In this document: positions 11,396-22,300 of the stretch, in pieces | Layout of the letters: each line of letters starts with the position of its first letter | Position numbering within the stretch: position 1 is the first letter of the stretch | Assembly (NCBI GenBank): GCA_020081605.1 | Contig: JAHREC010000040.1 | Location: 62,001-126,000 of the forward strand | Source: Albifimbria verrucaria | Taxonomy: Eukaryota; Ascomycota; Sordariomycetes; Hypocreales; Stachybotryaceae | Direction: 5' to 3' | Length of the DNA: 64,000 bases | The notes under the pieces: model-generated | Seen by the model: only the letters and a program-made list of their open reading frames with translations | Database searches by the model: none | Told to the model about the DNA's origin: nothing | Made by a program: the position numbers and the translations under genes

Positions 11396-12178
11396 ATGAA
11401 CAAAACAGAGCCCTATCCTACTGTACCAAGGACCGCTCGTAATTCACTAAACTACACACTTTTCGTCCGTGCTTCAAATCCTAGTCTCTGTAATCTTCAT
11501 GAAATTACATCCTTTTTATCCGTGCACGCCGGTTGGTCTCCCATGACCAAGGCACCCTGCCTGAAGGATGATCCATATTTACTAATCCTATGCTGTGGCT
11601 ACATCACAATCGCCGGATAAGAAGGCGGCCACTTTAGAAGTGTATAACTCCGAAAGTGGTTCTGACGGACATTGTGAGAGAAAGCCTTTGATTCGGCGGG
11701 TGATCGCATCCCTCTGCTCGTATTATGGTCGATTCTTTGGAGATCTCCTATGCAAAGTGGTTGCAGACAGGAGCGGGTTCGACTTACACGATGATCGATC
11801 CGCCCGCACATGGTTCGAATCGTCTATGCAAGTGCAAGAAATGTCTATCCCAAACGTTCTCTTTGCCTTTGAAACCTTGATCTTTGCATTCTACCATAGA
11901 CAAAACCGCATCTCAGGTTTACCACCTCTCCAAGGTTTTCCAAACCTTCCACCAGGCTATACGCCTGGTTCTTGGGGGACAGTCAGGAGATATTGTTAAA
12001 GCAAGAGCTTGGGAACGAACTATCGAGGTATTTAGATGGAAAGCCTACATATAATGGTGGGAGGGCAGATGCAGCTTCTGCATCGGACAAGGTCTTCATG
12101 ATTCTTCAGTTTTTCATGACCTGCACGAGTGTAATAGGGGCGGCGAGGATCAGGTTTCAATACGCCTTGGGAAATTGA
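11396..12178 (+). other. overlapping unrecognised ORFs
   Basis: Three plus-strand frames (11396-11620, 11595-11999, 11972-12178) follow one another with small overlaps, as a decayed gene would. The longest has 134 codons. I recognise no domain. Because they immediately precede a cysteine module like that of the telomere-linked helicase, they could be an eroded upstream part of such a gene; this is a guess from position. Confidence 0.2.
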
Positions 12179-12510
12179 TGTGCCAAGGAAACAATCACCG
12201 CTCTGCTAATGGTTGCCCAAAATGTCTCATGCCCAAAGAACTTTGTCCAATGTGGAGTAGGGGATCAACAGGAAGGTGGTACCAACACAATGAGTTTGAC
12301 TGGCCTTGTGCGTACGAAGAGTCTCTACTTCGAAATATTATTATTGGGCTTTTCTAGTGCGGTTCGAGCTGGTTGGAAGAACACTTAATTGTTTCGGCGG
12401 AGAACTACTATCGAAACAAACACCAAGAGGTGGATTTTGAGGAGATGAAAATATGGTCAATCAATCCTTATTCGAGGAAGTCACTATTGGGCACGTCCAA
12501 GGTTCCAAGC
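12178..12510 (+). pseudogene. cysteine-module fragment like the C-terminus of telomere-linked helicases
   Basis: The frame contains CPKCLMPKELCPMWSRG and then C-A-Y about 20 residues later. This resembles the CFECGMPQ...CQYGGLL module at the C-terminus of the helicase gene at 19.4-23.4 kb. The same frame continues after one TAG (12356-12358) as WLEEHLIVSAENYYRNKHQE, which suggests a nonsense mutation rather than a natural end. The helicase motor itself is not present. Identification rests on the Cys spacing and a few residues. Confidence 0.4.
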
Positions 12511-12869
12511 TCATAGAGCAAATAACTCGATTAACAAGATATGTGTGGTATGGAGATTAAGTATATCAATGCTAAATTTAATATTGATTGAAGGAGGACA
12601 AGCGTTTGATGAAGTTGCTAGGTATAATCCACAGCAAGAGGAAGGGACTTTCAACATATCCAAAACATTCAATATTTATAGAATTACCCGTTTGTCATTT
12701 GCAACCCATGCTAATATCCAACGAGGTTGAGACGCATTCAAGAGTTCACCATTAGGTCATTGAGAAGAAAACCAGGAGCAAGATAATCCAAGAGGTAAAG
12801 TCAATCCGGGATATCATATTTACATAGGAGCAGTTACGGCAATTCCCATTCCCAAGCTACGTAGCGAGA

Positions 12870-13345
12870 CCGGTCCTGTTCATTGCACCGCCGAAGCCGG
12901 ATGGGAAACAATGCCCGTCATGCCCATATATAGCCAGAGATAAGGCGAATAAAGGTTTGCGGCACCATTGGGCAGAGGAACATGGCGGGAGCAATGATTG
13001 GAGACGAGTCGACAATTTCAAGGGGAAGGCACAGGAAGGACAAGCCGTGCGATGGACCACGGGTATCAGTTGCCAAAGGTTTTTCCCATCGCGCGCCGGC
13101 AGTGCATGGATCGAAGTTCGAGAGCCAGACCGTAAGCCGAAGCCGGAACCGGAGGAGCAGGATATTATACGGAAGGTTGAGTAATTCCGCAGTACGCAAG
13201 AGCAGCGCTTCAAGGAAGCCGAAAAGGAAGACCGAATAGAAGAAGGGTTCAGCAAGTTACCGCATATCCCGTGGGATTGTGTGGAGGATGATAATAGCGA
13301 GGACAAGGTGGGTTGTTTGTTTTTAGAGGATAGCTACAATATATA
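12870..13345 (+). pseudogene. OrsD-type (DUF3505) zinc-finger fragment, plus strand
   Basis: The frame reads KQCPSCPYIARDKANKGLRH, a C..C...H finger. About 40 residues later comes the diagnostic VSCQRFFPSRAG-like string (ISCQRFFPSRAGSAWIEV). After a TAA near 13182 the same frame continues EQRFKEAEKEDRIEEGF to about 13340. The TAA is compatible with CAA to TAA. OrsD (PF12013) is named from the orsellinic acid cluster, and related segments occur next to or within RecQ-like telomere-linked helicases in fungi. This piece has no helicase with it and is probably a broken copy. Confidence 0.6.
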
Positions 13346-13685
13346 ACGTTATCTATAAATGTATTATATTATTTCGTACATACATAGCACGAGAGTTACA
13401 GCATAGCTGATAGTACGTGACAATGTTGGAAGGAGCGGTCATGTTGCTGCATGCTTTCCTTGCTGAACCTCTTGTGTTATCTCCAGAAACAATATGTTCA
13501 TTGTATCTCTACATTGTATCTCTACAAGGCTCTGACGGCGTCTAGCACCATATACCGCGTCTGCGTACCTCCGGTATCCCCTCAGCACTAGATACAGCTT
13601 CTAGCTTCCCTTTTGTATCCTCCTTGAAGGTCGGCTTTCGTCATCAGGCTTTCGTCATCCCGGCCAGCCACGATCACTAGGCTTC
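13346..13685. other. no recognisable gene
   Basis: This is partly AT-rich spacer with short imperfect repeats (tgtatctctacattgtatct near 13501-13525). No frame resembles a protein family. Confidence 0.4.
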
Positions 13686-13689
13686 TTGT

Positions 13690-14049
13690 TTGATCGATTT
13701 TGCCTCGGTCAGTTGATCGTGCCGGTTATCAGACTGCTCGTTCAACATTTCCCTAGAGCTCCTGCTGCTTCCTCCACAGCTCTCTGTGCTTCCCTTAGAG
13801 CCCTCCACTGTTCAAGAGCTTCCATAGCCTTCTCACCTCTTTCTCTCTTTCTTTCTGTGCTTCTTGAGCACAATCTAGCTCTCCGTTCTTGTCACGTAGG
13901 TCTTGTTGAGCCTGGGCTACCTGGGCAAGGGGCTGACCAGCTGGGGCTTGAGATTCGACTTCGACTGATAAGGCCGGCAGGAATAATATCGTTAGTCGAC
14001 TTGCAAGGACATTGCCTACCGTCCCAACGTCTAGGCTTCCCACGTTCAT
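13690..14049 (-). pseudogene. coiled-coil protein fragment, probably transposon-derived
   Basis: The minus strand encodes AQVAQAQQDLRDKNGELD and EAQKEREKEVRRLWKLLNSG, a charged coiled coil; beyond a stop at 13795 the sequence is still rich in Gln/Glu. It ends abruptly where GH31-like sequence begins on the other strand at about 14046. I cannot name the family. Such coils are common in accessory proteins of fungal transposons, but that is inference. Confidence 0.3.
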
Positions 14050-14786
14050 GCTTGACTATCTTGCTTGGGTTCAATTCGGGCTCCTATCTTCGCACTCAAG
14101 GCTGCATGGATCGAACACTTATCGTGTGCCATGGTTGATCGACGAGGAGGCAAATGCTGTTCTGTTGAAGTTCAGCAAGTTGAAGAATAGGCTGATGCCG
14201 CATATTTGGACGGAGGCAAGGCAGGCGGTCAAGGCAGGCGGTCAAGGGATGTCGCTTTTGAGAGCAATGTTCTTGGAGTTTCCGGATGATCCGACGACTT
14301 GGGGATTGGACCAGCCGTACCATGTTTGGCTCGTCGTTGCTGGTTACCCCAATGTTCAATCCCGAGGGTGAGGTTACATATTATGTCCCAGAAGGGGTGT
14401 GGACAGGGCTTCTTGATGGGAAGAAATGGTTAGGGTCCAGGTGGATTTCGGAGACGTATGATAATCTCTATCTGCCGCTGTTTGTACGTGAGAACTCGGT
14501 AATCTTGATTGGGAAGGAGAGTGGCAAACCGAATTATGACTATGCCAAGGGTCTGGCAGTGGCGGTGGTGGGCCATCTTGAAGAGGGGTCGACGACGACC
14601 TCGAGCGCGGAGGTATCGAATGACAAAGTCGGTGCAACGGTCCTTAAGGTACCCCTTATCAAGAGTAAGGATTGGACTGTGTCGACTGAAGGCGAAGTCA
14701 ACCTGTCTGGACTTGAAGTGAAGCAGCTTGGTTGCGATGGGTTCCATCCCCTGGAATGGAGGAATGTGGGCTTTATCATGAGTTAA
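14046..14786 (+). pseudogene. C-terminal fragment of a GH31 alpha-xylosidase/alpha-glucosidase
   Basis: The plus strand opens into GH31 sequence without a start codon: WVQFGLLSSHSRLHGSNTYR, then LLKFSKLKNRLMPHIW and MSLLRAMFLEFPDD. After a one-base frameshift near 14320 (an extra C in cc) comes FGSSLLVTPMFNPEGEV, YYVPEGVWTGLLDGK and PLFVRENSVILIG. A downstream beta-rich C-terminal domain ends at TAA 14784-14786. These match the second half of bacterial-type (YicI-like) alpha-xylosidases. About 245 codons remain of a usual 680-770. The segments with the catalytic nucleophile and acid/base aspartates lie upstream in the family and are missing. It is therefore an inactive 3' relic. Confidence 0.85.
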
Positions 14787-14846
14787 ATCTTGACCATGAT
14801 ATGAGGCTGTAAATAAGATGCAGATCTGAGACATTTAATTGACTTC

Positions 14847-17800
14847 TTAGGAATAACTGAGGTTCATGTCCGTCCAAATAATCGCCAAAAATTGAAGTTT
14901 GACTTCCATTTCGTTGACCGACTTCATCCTCCAGTCTTTTGAGTTTTGCAGCCCGGTCCTGACCGAAAAACTTTCGAAAGATTGCAACGACCCTTCTAAT
15001 AAGTGGCGAATCCTAACTTTCGGATCTGCTCCGTTGTCGATCATCAGTTCCATAACCTCGTACCAAGCATCCACGATCCGTTCCTGGTCCCACGGAATGC
15101 GATCATCAGAAAGTGCCCTGCAGAGGACAATAAGACAAAGGCTCCAAGGTGTCTTATTATTGTAAAGTTCGATCGGCTCATTCGGGTCTGCGCCATGTTC
15201 TAATAATAACCGCACCATATGAGGGTCGACGATGATGTCCTGGGCATGCACTATCCTGGAAGGCCTGAGAGCGTAATCCAGGTAAGGACGGCCACGCTTC
15301 TGGGTTATCAGAGCCCTATTGTGATCGAGCTCCTCTTTGGCATATATTCGCAGTCCTGCTTGGATGGCTAGAGCTAGAAAGGTGTTATGTTGAACCTCAA
15401 TTATGTCGTCAACATTGTGGCGAATCTCAGGTTGGTCCTCAGAAGAGCTCCCTAGCACTCCTGGGGTCTCTCTGGCATTGGCCCAATGGCGGTCCTTGAA
15501 ATGAACGCTTATAACGCGATCCATTTCATTAAGAAGGGTCGTCACTGACTGGCCTGCTTTGCGTTCGAGGTCTCTTGCATAGTATAGCATTTCATCGACC
15601 ATATCAAAAGGGAGTGATTTGGGCGGGATTGATCGAGTGTAAAGGTTGCTGGTGATGATACCTTGACTAATGAGAGTAGCATTTTGAATAATGAAAATCT
15701 GGCATCAAAACAAGCCCCAGAGCGCCTCTGCAGTTCGTCTTGATAGTTGTCTCGCAAGAAATCTCTCACTGTACGGTGTATAAACTCGACTTTGTTATCA
15801 TGGGGATGCATGCTTTCCAAAATCGTGCCGGTGACTTCGAGCAGATCCCTACAACGAGCATTCAAGAGCTTTCTCCATTTCGTCTTTGTCTGAAATATCT
15901 CAAGCTGAGAGAGTGGCGCCGTGCCTGATTTTATGGCATAATCTGGATCACTGGCTTCCGCGCTCAGGGACTTCATAGAAAGAAGCGGAACTGACCGCAA
16001 AGCCTGTGCAACCACCGAAAAAATCCTTGCTGATTCTTCGCGATGAATCTTGTCGATTCGATCGAGAATATTCGCGAAGTACTTCTCCAACTCGTCAGGA
16101 AGCTATCAAGTCGGCGCTGCAAGAGCGGAAACTCCTCTTCTCCTTTCAAATCTCTTAATAGATCACGGACAACTAGATAAACCCACAGCCAAACGCCTTG
16201 AGATTTTGTGGTAATCTGTGGAACGAGTGTCTTGCATCGTGGATCCTGCCCGGCTACCTGGACAAAGACTTTGTTCTCAACAAGCATGCTATGTACGTAC
16301 TTTCGCATATCGTCTTTCGTGAGATTTTCAAGAAGTAACTTCCATTCAGAATTATCGAAGGCATCGAGGAAGGCATTCCAAGGACGGCTAGAAACGCAAA
16401 GCTTGACGCTTGAGGAAGAAGCAAGACTCTGAAGCCTAAGGCAACCCAGGTTAGCAGCTAGCTCTCCTCTAACTGGAATATAAATGTACCACAACCTGTG
16501 AGGCATTGGACTGGAATAGCCGGACAATGTACAGTAACTCATTAGGCATTCGTTGGGGAAGAATAAGAACCCAAAAATATACATACAGGGCAATGAGATC
16601 TTCACCATCACCTTCATATTCATCGAGGCCATCGACGAAGAAGCAGAATTTTGCAGAGAGTGCTGTTTGTTTTGAAACCTTGTCCAATGCTTCAAAAAGC
16701 TCCTTCCGTTTCCATAGCTGCTTCGGACCTTTCTGAGGACAAGCTACTGATATCAATGCTGGACAAGCACATAGCACTTGATACAACAGGCTCTGGAGAA
16801 GTCCGACTTGTGACCTCTGCATTGGGAATCCGGAATTCCAGAAAAAGAAACTGGCAGTGACGAGGGTTTTCGATCCGGCCCATTCGCGAAGGGCATCGAG
16901 AGTGATGCTGTGATTGCTGACATACTTCATGAGTGTGGACTTGCCACTTCCCGCCTTGTGAGGTCAGCATGGCTCCTTCGTGGTTCCGAGGTAGACAAAG
17001 AAAGTGGCACACCAATGTCTGCAATTGATGACACGCACCTTTCCCTTGACCCAGTAAATCCCATTTCCTGCCTCTAGCCAGTTCATGAATTTCGTCTCAT
17101 TCTTCTCAGTTTTCTCAAATAACCAATTGAGTGTTGCTTTGTATGCGTCTTTTATGGCTTCCTCTCGTTGTTCCATCTCTTCGAAAACAAGACTCTTTAG
17201 TATCTCCTGTTCTTGGCTCATCCGTTTCCCTTCTTCTGCGAGAGCGAGCAGCTGCTTCGACAAATTTTCCAAGCCAGTGTGTCCCTTCGCAGCCTCCTCG
17301 CCATGCGCGTCTAGAGTCTTCATAACTTCTACTCTCAGCGCCTCCAGTGTCTCGTCTCTGTGTATTTTCATTCGCTTATCCACTTGGGTAAGGGCATTGA
17401 TCGCGGATATGATGTTCGAATGGTCCTTCCTATGTCGCCTGTAAGTATTTCAAGTATGTAACATCTTTAGTGCGTCATCTTATACGTACGTGTGGAGCAT
17501 TCTCGACGCTCTCTCTCTCAGTCGCACATCAATAGATGTTAATCTCTGCTGAAGATCTTGGATATCTTTCTTCTTCGCCGCACTCCTGAACGTCTGGCGA
17601 AAAGCTTGTATTTTCCGGAAGCGGGCATCGTTTGGGACCTCCAGATCCTTCAGAATGGTCAAAAGCTTATTCGCCAAAGGCTCGCATTCTGCTGCAAGTT
17701 TCAACAACGCTTTCTCGTCGGCCGAGGCACGAGAAATGGATTGTGTTGGCCTTGTCTCATCGCCGAGGTTTTTGATATCTTCGATGATGATCTTCAGAGC

Positions 17801-17929
17801 CTGATGCTCCTGACGCGCTCCCTCCAACGAGTTGTAGATTTCCTTTCCGCCAGAGACGAGTTGTCTTGCATAATCCACGAACTGTGCGACGTTGGCTGCG
17901 ATGCTTAAGACCGCAAAAGCTTCAGCCAT
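14847..17929 (-). pseudogene. STAND (NLR-like) gene: HeLo-like N-domain, NACHT, ankyrin; frameshifted
   Basis: The start is ATG 17929 (MAEAFAVLSIAANVAQFVDY), the typical opening of the fungal STAND N-terminal (HeLo-like) domain. Exons fit at 17929-17490, 17438-17039, 16954-16587 and from 16435 down, with introns of 51, 84 and 151 bp. The second intron lies inside the P-loop, so exons 2 and 3 join to give GIYWVKGK then AGSGKSTLM (Walker A). FCFFVDGLDEYEGD is Walker B, and VKLCVSSRPWNAF the sensor strand. Next is LQRRLDS, then a one-base loss near 16103 before PDELEKYFANILDRI. FIHRTVRDFL is the usual end of the NACHT-associated region. Another frame change near 15695 precedes SLPFDMVDEMLYYARDLE. 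Ankyrin-like VRLLLEHGADPNEP and VMELMIDNGADPK follow, ending at 14847. Fungal STAND proteins with this layout act in allorecognition or immunity. With two frameshifts this copy is non-functional unless they are sequencing errors. Confidence 0.85.
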
Positions 17930-18029
17930 TGTTTTTTCGAACGGCAGTTACACCACCATGATGGAAGAGAGAAGGAGGAGGGCGTGGCTCTGAAGGTTGG
18001 CGGGGCAGACATGAATTGTCAATCTGCTG

Positions 18030-18113
18030 GCTCACCTCTGCCAATGAGGTGAGCGGGTGAGTTTGTGCGCCGAGGACGCCTCTGCGGGTGAGCCAGGCAC
18101 CCACTATAGTGGG
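18030..18113. promoter_or_regulatory. palindromes upstream of the STAND gene
   Basis: About 100-185 bp upstream of the STAND ATG there is a perfect 9-bp stem, gctcacctc/gaggtgagc, with a 7-base loop (18030-18054). A perfect 14-bp palindrome, cccactatagtggg, lies at 18100-18113. The 9-mer gcgggtgag occurs twice between or beside them (18053-18061 and 18084-18092). Such symmetry suggests dimeric regulator sites, but no known site is matched. Confidence 0.4.
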
Positions 18114-18373
18114 CGATAGGGGGACTGTCGTTTCCATTTGGGTTTAGGATTCTACTTCTTAGTCATCTGGGTACTTTCGGGGCAATTGCTTCTAGTAGGC
18201 GAATGCGACCTAGGTCTTCCAGCCCACCACCACTCTTTCTATCCAAATTTAGTCCTAACATATGTATTGATAGCTTAGAGAACATACAAGAACAAGTTTC
18301 AATCTCTTCAACCCACATTGCTGTCGTGGCATGTCATGGCATGTCGCCGCCGCATGGCGACTCTCAATCAAGC

Positions 18374-18434
18374 GTTACATTTCCTATTATAGAATAGTGT
18401 ACTTTTGGCCAGACCGTTACATTTCCTATTATAG
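18374..18434. repeat. 19-bp direct repeat
   Basis: The string gttacatttcctattatag occurs at 18374-18392 and again exactly at 18416-18434, 42 bp apart. It may be a small tandem duplication or flank a lost insertion. It lies just 3' of the minus-strand OrsD fragment. Confidence 0.7.
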
Positions 18435-18689
18435 CTAGCGCCCGAAGAACTGTCTTTCTCAGGTGCGGGGTTGTGTGAGTGCGGAACAGTAATGAAGATT
18501 CGATTTGTGGGTCCCAAGAAACAGGATAGTGCGACAATACGTCGACGTTCTCTGCAAGCTATTCGTACAAAAAATGCCGAAATCGCCAGAAAGCTGAAAA
18601 GGATCTCGCGACGGCAAAGCACCGTGGCTGATCTTGAGCCTCCGTGTACTTTTCGTGGCGTTCAATGACTGCTTGTATGTGTAACTGCG

Positions 18690-18951
18690 TTTCCGGGTTA
18701 AGCTTGCAAGGCGTGCCTTTGGCGGCCTCTGCCTCGCTTCTCTTGCTTTTCCACGGTGCTGTCTAAAAGATCTGCTTGGTTCCGACGAATATCTGGTACC
18801 TGCTGAACGATGTTCGCAATGGCTCTCCTTTCCCTGGCGGTATGTCTCGATGTCGGGAGAGGTGAGTAAGCACTTCGTCCGATACACAAGCGAAGCCACA
18901 TAATTTGCAGATGACAACCCGGTACCGCTCGTTGTAGACGAAAGGCTCCAT
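18690..18951 (-). pseudogene. OrsD-type (DUF3505) N-terminal zinc finger, minus strand
   Basis: From ATG 18951 the frame reads MEPFVYNERYRVVICKLCGF and then HLSRHRD, a C..C...H...H finger like the first finger of OrsD-family proteins. A frameshift near 18835 moves the continuation to ERRAIANIVQQVPDIRRNQA, ending in a basic stretch at about 18698. The downstream part of the family is missing. About 155 bp upstream of the ATG begins an iterated repeat array (19106-19180). Confidence 0.55.
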
Positions 18952-19105
18952 TGTCGATGAGGCTCCTCCTGCAGCCGATTATCCAGCTACAGGTGTCGCC
19001 TTCCGTCTCGCATCCTCTGTACCCTTTTCCTCTTTACGCGATACCATATCCTGGTAACGCGAACCATATTTCAACTCAATGATTGGTCAGTTCTGATAAA
19101 TGATA

Positions 19106-19180
19106 AAATGAACTCTACCCCTGCGTGAAAATTAAACTCTACCCCTGGTTTGCGGGCAGAAAATTGAACTCTACTCGAGT
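19106..19180. repeat. repeat array A: three copies of an AACTCTACCCC-type unit
   Basis: Three copies of an A-rich leader plus ctctac core occur: aaaatgaactctacccctg, then aaaattaaactctacccctg, then aaaattgaactctactcg. The third runs straight into an inverted half (gagtttaattt), giving an imperfect palindrome. The layout, two direct copies followed by a copy fused to its inverse, is the same as in array B at 33.6 kb, although the core differs. Confidence 0.65.
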
Positions 19181-19399
19181 TTAATTTGTTATTGTTGAGT
19201 AGCTGTCTCCTCTCTCTCGCCCTTGATTATTTAACACTGACCCTAAACCACTCCTACCCTACTACTCTATTTCTATCTAACCTCTGCTTGACAATGTTCT
19301 ACAAACTCGAATAAATCCAATACACATATTGTTTGTTTCGTATCCACCCCACTTCACCTTCCTTCCCATCCATATATACTTCTCCTCATCCCCATCCTC

Positions 19400-22300
19400 T
19401 CTTAACCCCATATCCCTCATAATCCCTATCGTTTCGTCGTGGTAGAACCCTAACCCGGCCCCCAAATCTTCGCCAATAACCCTCCATACTGGCATCCCTT
19501 ACCTCCCTTCTTCCTAAACTTCCCTCGTCCCCTTGACTGCCTCCCATTGCTGGCAAATCCCTGCGGCATTCCGCATTCAAAACATCCGCTGAACCCTGCG
19601 AACCGCCGTGCGCTAAACACTTTCTTCTTTACCTCCTCCGACCATGCCCGTGCTGTAATCCAATCCTCTGACCCGCTCGCCGGGCATGCCTCCATACTAT
19701 GGCCTAACCCTTCATCATGCCCATCTTCCCAACATACAACGCACCGCTCTGCCCACTCATCGATTGTTGCTTGCAACGATAAACCGTCGTGCGCTGCTGC
19801 CATCCGTTGCCCCGTCGCCTCGTGCCGCGTCATTGCCTCGCCTCACCGTGCCTCCTCCAACCGGCCATGCGCTATCTCCTCCTCTATTCTGCTTGCCCTT
19901 GCCTCCTCATCCCGTGCCTGGGCCGCTGAATCCAACCTGTACGCCTGCTCCTCGCAAAATCGCACGCCTCCTCGCCCTCCTCGCAACCCTCGCGCCCGAC
20001 GAATCCATCCATCATCCAGTCGATTAACTCGCGCCGGCATCCATCACCCTGCATATACGCTGCCGCCGCCGCATCCCGTCCTATCGTTGATGTCTTTGTT
20101 CCCTTGCTGGCTGCCTTTTTCCACTGCCTCCACGGCCTGCTTGTCCTTCGCCCGGCCATGAACCCGCTTCTGGCCCTCTTGCCGCGCATACCACGATGGC
20201 CTCGCTCTTCCGCCTATCCCGTCCGGCTCGTCCGCTCTCCTGTATTAAATCTTTCATGCTGTATGGCATGCCTGCGTGCAACACTAACCGTACGTCCGGT
20301 ACGTCGATGCCCAACCCCAACGCCTTCGTCCCCGCTATCATCAACCCGCTCTCCTTCCATTCCCTTAACCGCCGCAACTTCCCTCTGCTGTGTCGACCTT
20401 GGAATGGAACGCCGGGCATCCAACCTGCGCCGCTAACCGATCGACACGCTCCTCTCTACCGCATATATCATAATCCGTCCCTGGCTATGCTGCCGCCGCC
20501 ATCGCTTCGCCAATTCGCATACTTCCTCATCCTCTGCCTCTTCGGCGCTTTTGCCCGCCTTTGCCTGTACCCTTACCACCCGGTATTGGATGTTGGTTCG
20601 TGTCGTGCGCTCTCGAAACACCGTCGTCCTCTCTGGTTCCAATGCGGCCACCTTGAAAAATGCCTCCATATCGCCTGGTGGTAACGTGGCTGTTAAAAAC
20701 ACCTGCTGCCCGCCCCATTCCCGTATAACCGAACCTAACTCGGCCAACTCTGGACGAAACTCTGGGCTGCCATCTAACAACACCTGGCACTCGTCGATAA
20801 CAACCCGTTCCAACTGGCCCTGGGCTATGATCCCATTGACGAAATCCCGGAACCCTTTCGTTACGGCCGACTCGGGCGTTACGAACACAATCGTCGACCC
20901 TCGGTTGCCTCGGTTGCGCTGCCATATCCACGACTGAATCTTCGAACTCTTACACCGGTCATGCAAATCGTCCCGCAACGAAACCAACGGCACGATCACG
21001 ATCGTCGTGCCCCCGGCACGCAATATGCCGGCAACATGAACGATAAACTCTTGCCGCCGCCCGTGCCCGTGATCTGGATGAATGGTCCGGCCTCCTGCAT
21101 GATTGACTGGATCACCTTCTCCTGCTGGCCACGGAACTCGGCCTCAGGCCCCATCATTTAACGCAACGATGCCCCTATGTTGGCCATGCGCATCATTCGC
21201 AATCGCCTCGCCCTCTCTGCGTCCCGGGCGGACTCGTACGGCTCCCTGCGCCGCTTGAACCCACACGCCGCCTTTCGATCTTCATCACCGAACCCGAAAA
21301 AACGGTGCAACGAACGGCTGATGGCTCGGAACTTATCCCGTAACTTGGCTATGCCGAATGTCGCCTGCTGTAACTCTCGCGCGTAAATCATACCGGCTAC
21401 CCACGATCCATGACCTAACTGTAAATCGGCCGGGTCGTCGTCTGCCATACCCGGGTCTGCGTCTTCCTCGTCGTTGGTTTCCCGTCGCATTATGTCGTCG
21501 GCCCACATAAACGGGCTGCACTGCCCACCGTGGATGCTACCCTGCACCCTCTGCCACCATCGTAATGGTATCCATAAAAACCATATAATTAATGCCCCAA
21601 CCTCGCGTGGCACATAACGGTGGATAATCTTGGATACTCCCGTGTTTCTAAACCCTTTGTGATATGATGTAACGAAACATACCGTACCATTGTGGATAAA
21701 TATGTTGCGAACCCCCCATTGACTGTATTTTCATACCGGATGGCGGAAATATCCGGTGATCTTCCCGGCATTGATAACATATGCATCAACATGAACAACC
21801 GCTCCCGGCATTGCTCGAATATACGCCCGTACTACTGCACTGCCTTCTCCTCGTATGGGTGTCCGTCCCTGGCCGTGCCTTGATCCATTGGCGCAACTGA
21901 TCTTTCGACTTCATGATCTGCTGTAATACCCAATCTCGCCCATGCTCCAACCATTCATTTCGCTCGTCCGTTAAAAATGAATAACCGACCGTTGTGTTGC
22001 TGTGCACGTCTTCAATCCTGTCCCATGGGATCCTGGGTAATTGATCTATATCGCCGCCTGGCGCTATCGTCAACTCGGCCAATAACTCCCTTGTCTCCCG
22101 AACCAACTCGCGTAACATGATGCTCAACTGCGTCATGCTCAAACGGATCTCTCGGAATATGACTGTATCCCCTCCCAATCGATTGTTCCTGGCGCTGCTA
22201 TATCGTATCGGATCTTCATTCCGTATGCGCGTGCCTCGAAAATCCAATCCATCGGGGTGGGTTCTGCATCTTCGCTACCCGACGTCCGCGTCATGAACCT

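Noticed and set aside
15602..15700. A 90-bp intron joining the two C-terminal frames of the STAND gene
   Set aside because: GT..AG pairs exist but none restores the frame of the ARDLE segment; a one-base frameshift explains it better.
19547..20684. Long plus-strand frames across the helicase (up to 204 codons)
   Set aside because: They are shadows caused by GC-rich third positions of the minus-strand helicase; composition is Pro/Ser/Cys-rich and unlike a protein family.
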